In this document: positions 60,947 through 64,000 of the stretch, in pieces
Position numbering within the stretch: position 1 is the first letter of the stretch
How the letters are laid out: every line of letters begins with the position of its first letter
DNA from: Ruaniaceae bacterium KH17
GTDB taxonomy: Bacteria > Actinomycetota > Actinomycetes > Actinomycetales > Actinomycetaceae
Length of the DNA: 64,000 nt
Reading direction: 5' to 3'
Assembly (NCBI GenBank): GCA_900199505.1
Contig: FZQV01000005.1
Coordinates: forward strand, 36,805 to 100,804
Notes under the pieces: generated by a model
The model's input: only the letters and a program-made list of their open reading frames with translations
Told to the model about the DNA's origin: nothing
The model's database searches: none
Position numbers and translations under genes: made by a program

Positions 60947-61327
60947 TTGACTGAAAGTAATCGAATCAAGCGGGCCGGAACCGCGACTCTCTGGTGGGGG
61001 ATCGGCCTGATCGTGGCCGCCCTGATCGTCATTCTCTTCGGGAATACGATCTACTACGCGATGGTTGGGACTTCCACCACGGGTGGGGCACTCGTCACGA
61101 TCGTGACGTACGTACTTTCGATCATTCAGGGCGTGGGCCTGCCGCTTGGATCGGCCCTTCTCGGGGCGGGAATCGTGATGCGCACGCTGGCGCCGCGCCC
61201 CGTAGCTGAGGTGTTCGAGGACATTGAGGCGTTTGAGGACGACGAGGACGTCTCGGCCGACGAGTCCCTCGACGAGTTGGAAGAGACCGTCGCTGAGGAG
61301 GTTCTCGCGTCACTCAGCGAGGACTAA
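60947..61327 (+). CDS. Small membrane protein with acidic tail
   Basis: 126 residues. The start is TTG 60947 behind GAGGTGAT. Two helices (about 16-36 and 46-76) are followed by an acidic cytoplasmic tail (EDIEAFEDDEDVSADESLDELEETVAEE). Not recognised. It ends 4 nt inside the convergent RHH gene. Confidence 0.72.
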   Translation: MTESNRIKRAGTATLWWGIGLIVAALIVILFGNTIYYAMVGTSTTGGALVTIVTYVLSIIQGVGLPLGSALLGAGIVMRTLAPRPVAEVFEDIEAFEDDEDVSADESLDELEETVAEEVLASLSED

Positions 61328-61587
61328 CTCTCTGCTGAATCGTCCGGGAGCGGCCTCTTCGGCCGCCCCGGACGGCGAATCGGAGCGGCCTTCACGTTCC
61401 GTCCCGAATCGCGAAGTGCGTCCCGCAAGATCTTCTCGATGAGCGCGTTGACACTGCGGAGGTCGTCGGCCGCCCACTTCGCGAGGGCTTCGTGCACAGC
61501 CGGATCGAGCCGCAGCAGGATTTGCTTGCGGCTCTGCCGGGGTAGGGCGGGGCGCTTGGGTGCGCCATCGCCGTCGTTCGTGGTCAC
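61324..61587 (-). CDS. Arc-type ribbon-helix-helix regulator
   Basis: 87 residues. RKQILLRLDPAVHEALAKWAADDLRSVNALIEKILRDALR is an Arc/MetJ-like ribbon-helix-helix; flanks are basic and Pro-rich. Its GTG overlaps the SPFH gene stop. The pairing of an SPFH protein with this small regulator, and a 27-bp palindrome in front of the operon, suggest autoregulation. Confidence 0.85.
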   Translation of the reverse strand: MTTNDGDGAPKRPALPRQSRKQILLRLDPAVHEALAKWAADDLRSVNALIEKILRDALRDSGRNVKAAPIRRPGRPKRPLPDDSAES

Positions 61588-62558
61588 CCGTACAGCGTCC
61601 CGGTATTGATGACCGGTGTGGTGCGCGATTCGCTTGTGAGAACCACGAGCAGGTTCGAGACCATCGCGGCTTTCCGTTCGTCATCGAGATCCACGATCGA
61701 GTCCGATTCGAGGCGCTCGATGGCCTGCTCCACCATTCCGAGGGCGCCGTCAACGATGATCTCGCGTGCGGCGAGTACCGCCGACGCCTGCTGGCGTTGA
61801 AGCATCGCGCTGGCGATCTCTTGGGCGTACGCGAGGGAGGAGATGCGGGTCTCGACAACTTCGATTCCCGCAATTGCCACGCGCGCTGCGACCTCTTCGG
61901 CGAGCTCGCTCGAGACTAGATCGGTCGAACCGCGCAACGACTCCTCGCCCGGGTCGGCGAAGTCGTAGGGGTGTGAGGTTGCCACGTGACGGAGTGCGGA
62001 TTCGGACTGCACCTTCACGAAATCCTCGTAGGACTCCACAGCGAACACGGACTTCGCCGTGTCCGCCACCTGCCACACCACAATCGCAGCGATGTTGATC
62101 GGGTTTCCGTTTGCGTCATTGACCTTGAGTTCGTTGGACTCGAAGTTGCGCACCTTCACCGAGACCTTCTTCTTGGTGGTCAGCGGCATGGTGAGGAGGA
62201 GGCCCTGCTTCCGGATCGTGCCCACGTAGCGCCCGAAGAACTGCAACACCTTGGTGCTTCCGGGTGCCACGATCGTCAGAGAGGAGAGCATCAGCACGGC
62301 GAGGAGCATCCCGATGATGCTGAGCGCCATTGTGGCGCCTCCGCCTTCGCCGGCATCGAGCGAGATCCCCGCTGCGATCACGCCCCAGGTTGCCAGCGAG
62401 AAGATGATCAGAGTCAGAAGCAGTGCCAGCGCGCCATTGGCGGTCCAGGCGGGCCGCTCGTCGATCATCACGCGTGTTCCTGAGTGTCCGACCGGTCGCC
62501 CGGCCGCTTCGCCGCCCACCGAGACCTCGTCGCCGACGGGTGTGATGTCGCTAGTCAT
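61584..62558 (-). CDS. SPFH/band-7 membrane protein
   Basis: 324 residues from ATG 62558 with GAGGAG 5 nt upstream (a GTG at 62564 is possible). Two membrane helices (about 43-67 and 80-100) are followed by an SPFH domain beginning VAPGSTKVLQFFGRYVGTIRKQGLLLTMPL and continuing with VWQVADTAKSVFAVESYEDFV and a helical end. Such proteins form membrane scaffolds or cages. Coupled to the RHH regulator. Confidence 0.9.
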   Translation of the reverse strand: MTSDITPVGDEVSVGGEAAGRPVGHSGTRVMIDERPAWTANGALALLLTLIIFSLATWGVIAAGISLDAGEGGGATMALSIIGMLLAVLMLSSLTIVAPGSTKVLQFFGRYVGTIRKQGLLLTMPLTTKKKVSVKVRNFESNELKVNDANGNPINIAAIVVWQVADTAKSVFAVESYEDFVKVQSESALRHVATSHPYDFADPGEESLRGSTDLVSSELAEEVAARVAIAGIEVVETRISSLAYAQEIASAMLQRQQASAVLAAREIIVDGALGMVEQAIERLESDSIVDLDDERKAAMVSNLLVVLTSESRTTPVINTGTLYG

Positions 62559-62570
62559 ACTCACTCCTCA

Positions 62571-62597
62571 AATCAGATATCAATGTGATATCAGATT
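62571..62597 (-). promoter_or_regulatory. Near-perfect 27-bp palindrome before the SPFH operon
   Basis: AATCAGATATCA and TGATATCAGATT flank three bases; 11 of 12 positions are symmetric. It lies directly upstream of the RBS and overlaps where a promoter would be. Probable operator for the RHH protein or another repressor. Confidence 0.65.
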
Positions 62598-62613
62598 AGC
62601 AGGTGCTCGGACG

Positions 62614-63453
62614 CTACTCAATGGCCGTGACGAAATCGATGAGTTCTTCCATGCGGCCGAGGAGCGCCGGCTCCAGATCGCGGTAATCGCGCACCCGCCC
62701 GAGGATCCGTTTCCAACCCATCGCGATGTCCGCCTGATCGGCGTGCGCCCAGCCGAGCGCGGCAAGCGTGCCCTTCTTGATGTCGATGCTCCGGGGTATC
62801 TGTGGCCACGAATCGAGGCCGAGCCTCGCGGGCTTCACGGCCTGCCACACGTCGATGTAGGGGTGTCCAAGCACGAGCACGTTGCTCCGGTCCACGCCGC
62901 GCAACGCCTCCTCAACCAGTCGTGTCTCCTTCGAGCCGGGCACGAAGTGGTCCACCAGCACGCCGGCTCGCCGTCTGGGTGTGGGCTGGAAGTCGTTGAG
63001 GACCTCCGCGAGGTTGTCCACGCCGTCGAGCAGTTCGACGACGACGGCAACCTCCCGCAGATCGTCTCCCCAAATCCGTTCCACCAGCTCGGCGTCGTGC
63101 CGGCCCTCCACCCAGATGCGGGACGCGCGCGCCACCTTTGCCCGGCTGGTGGGGGCGGCAATCGAGCCCGACGCCGTCAGCTTCAGACCGCCGTCGGCCT
63201 GAACCTTAGGGGGTGTGGCCACAATCGGCTGGCCATCGAGCCAAAAACCTGGGCCGAGCGGGAAGCCGCGGACCTTACCGTGGCGATCCTCGAGCTGGAC
63301 CACATGGATCCCGCCGGATTTCTCCACTCGCACGACGGCGCCCACCCAGCCTGTCTCGACGTCCTCGAGGACCATGCCCGGCTCGACCGGGACTTCAGGG
63401 AGATGCTTCTTCGGCGCGGGGTTGGCGAGGGGATCGGTGTCGTAACGCACCAC
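62614..63453 (-). CDS. DUF3097 family protein
   Basis: 279 residues. VEPGMVLEDVETGWVGAVVRVEKSGG, GFWLDGQPI, RIWVEGRHDAELVERIWGDDLR and VLVDHFVPGSKETRLVEE follow the DUF3097 pattern, a protein almost restricted to actinobacteria, of unknown role; the RIWVEGRHDAELVE part recalls TOPRIM-like folds. Start is one of two adjacent GTGs (63453, 63450). Confidence 0.9.
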   Translation of the reverse strand: MVRYDTDPLANPAPKKHLPEVPVEPGMVLEDVETGWVGAVVRVEKSGGIHVVQLEDRHGKVRGFPLGPGFWLDGQPIVATPPKVQADGGLKLTASGSIAAPTSRAKVARASRIWVEGRHDAELVERIWGDDLREVAVVVELLDGVDNLAEVLNDFQPTPRRRAGVLVDHFVPGSKETRLVEEALRGVDRSNVLVLGHPYIDVWQAVKPARLGLDSWPQIPRSIDIKKGTLAALGWAHADQADIAMGWKRILGRVRDYRDLEPALLGRMEELIDFVTAIE

Positions 63454-63781
63454 GGCATCGTATGCGCCGCGCGGCTCCGCTCCCCGGAGGCGCCGCCGGT
63501 GCGCATCATCTTCGCCTCGGGCGCCCCAGGCTGGGGACGGGGTCGCGGTCGTGTTACCGGTCCGGTATCGCGTGCGGTCGCCGGTGCGGTATCGCGTGCG
63601 GTCGCCGGTGCGTGCGGATTCGGGCTGGGGACGGGTCTAGACGGGGCCGGGCGGTGGCGTGTGTGCTGGGGGCCGCGGAGGCGGTTCTGGGTCTGGAGAC
63701 GGGCGTGTGAGCCGTGTAGAAATGGTGAGAATTCAACGAAATAGGTCTTGCACTCGAACGCGTGTTCGAGTATTATGAAGT
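63454..63781. other. Intergenic region with 24-bp tandem repeat and promoter
   Basis: No gene supported. Two perfect 24-bp units (63564-63587 and 63588-63611, containing GGTATCGCGTGCGGTCGC) follow a weaker, partial copy. The right end holds the LexA-type promoter of the DUF222 gene; the left end must hold the DUF3097 promoter, which I cannot define. Confidence 0.6.
63748..63776 (+). promoter_or_regulatory. LexA-box promoter of the DUF222 gene
   Basis: TTGCAC (63748-63753) and TATTAT (63771-63776) are 17 nt apart. The spacer is filled by TCGAACGCGTGTTCGA (63754-63769), a perfect match to the actinobacterial SOS box pattern TCGAAC-N4-GTTCGA. LexA binding would cover the promoter. Confidence 0.85.
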
Positions 63782-64000
63782 ATGGAAACACGACTCGACT
63801 GGGCGACAGCCACAAGGCGGCTGGGGATGCTGTCGGGTCAGATCGCGCAGTTACATGCGCAGATGGTGTCCATTACTGCACGGGTCATTGAAGACAAGAC
63901 GTGGGCGTGCCCGGAGATTGGGTCTGTCGAACACTTCTTGGCGTTACAGGCGGGCCTGGACCGCTCCACGATTGGGAAGATCGTGGCGATCGGCACGCGG
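63782..64000 (+). CDS. DUF222/13E12-type protein, 3' end outside the window
   Basis: The first 73 residues (METRLDWATATRRLGMLSGQ…SVEHFLALQAGLDRSTIGKIVAIGTR) match the DUF222 start of 13E12-repeat proteins, which usually end in an HNH nuclease domain; that part is beyond the window. ATG 63782 is 5 nt after the -10 box, so the mRNA is leaderless. Its LexA box agrees with SOS control known for mycobacterial 13E12 genes. Confidence 0.85.
   Translation, partial: METRLDWATATRRLGMLSGQIAQLHAQMVSITARVIEDKTWACPEIGSVEHFLALQAGLDRSTIGKIVAIGTR

Noticed and set aside
63183..63815. 210-residue minus-strand frame over the intergenic region
   Set aside because: Covers tandem repeats and the SOS promoter and is out of frame with DUF3097; Pro/Arg-rich, no family.

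Overview
This window is chromosomal DNA from a high-GC actinobacterium. Gene order supports that: obgE-proB-proA-nadD-rsfS, comEA-comEC-holA-rpsT-lepA-trmB-hemW, a DUF3097 gene, and a 13E12-type DUF222 gene behind an actinobacterial LexA box. Lineage within Actinomycetales (perhaps an Actinomycetaceae relative) is only a guess from gene order. Many genes overlap by ATGA, GTGA or TAATG, and about a dozen first genes have a TAnnnT hexamer 5-7 nt before the start codon with no Shine-Dalgarno sequence, which points to widespread leaderless mRNAs.

Layout. 1-6614: housekeeping run of obgE (5' cut), proB, proA, a 49-residue membrane protein, nadD, a Pro/Glu-rich membrane protein, rsfS and a histidine phosphatase. 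6670-8597: furA-like regulator and katA. 8645-12535: siderophore ABC importer behind a DtxR-like iron box. 12701-15413: a flavoprotein remnant, a DUF2200 protein, a CueP copper protein with a small membrane partner, and a lipoprotein. 15466-21140: a lactone-to-succinate operon (lactonase, zinc ribbon, alcohol dehydrogenase, semialdehyde dehydrogenase) divergent from a GAF-PucR regulator. 21152-23527: a drug exporter facing an ATP-grasp ligase.

23803-31363 is a compact integrated element of about 7.56 kb in the 3' end of tRNA-Ala(GGC), bounded by an 18-bp perfect direct repeat. It has an intact tyrosine integrase, an excisionase-like protein, a replication-type protein with palindromes inside its gene, several tiny coupled genes, a scaffold-like protein and an HK97-type major capsid protein. 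I see no terminase, portal, protease or tail gene. The coupled minus-strand genes look intact, so it resembles a capsid-encoding phage satellite more than a decayed prophage. This is the most unusual system in the window.

31509-38106: a LuxR/histidine kinase pair with an ABC exporter, a TIGR01777 epimerase, deoD and a HAD phosphatase. 38103-41289: a lipoprotein, membrane proteins, a VKOR-family protein and a HIT protein. 41363-44322: leuS behind a leucine-rich leader peptide and terminator. 44340-50384: DegV, a truncated cutC, pcp, comEA-comEC, holA and a cold-shock protein. 50593-53960: a VapBC pair, a duplicated lipoprotein and a DUF433/DUF5615 pair lying between the two copies. 54015-59563: rpsT, PemK-like, a membrane protein, lepA, trmB and hemW, the last carrying an in-frame palindromic insertion. 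59585-64000: an MFS transporter, a membrane protein, an RHH/SPFH pair, DUF3097 and the start of an SOS-controlled DUF222 gene.
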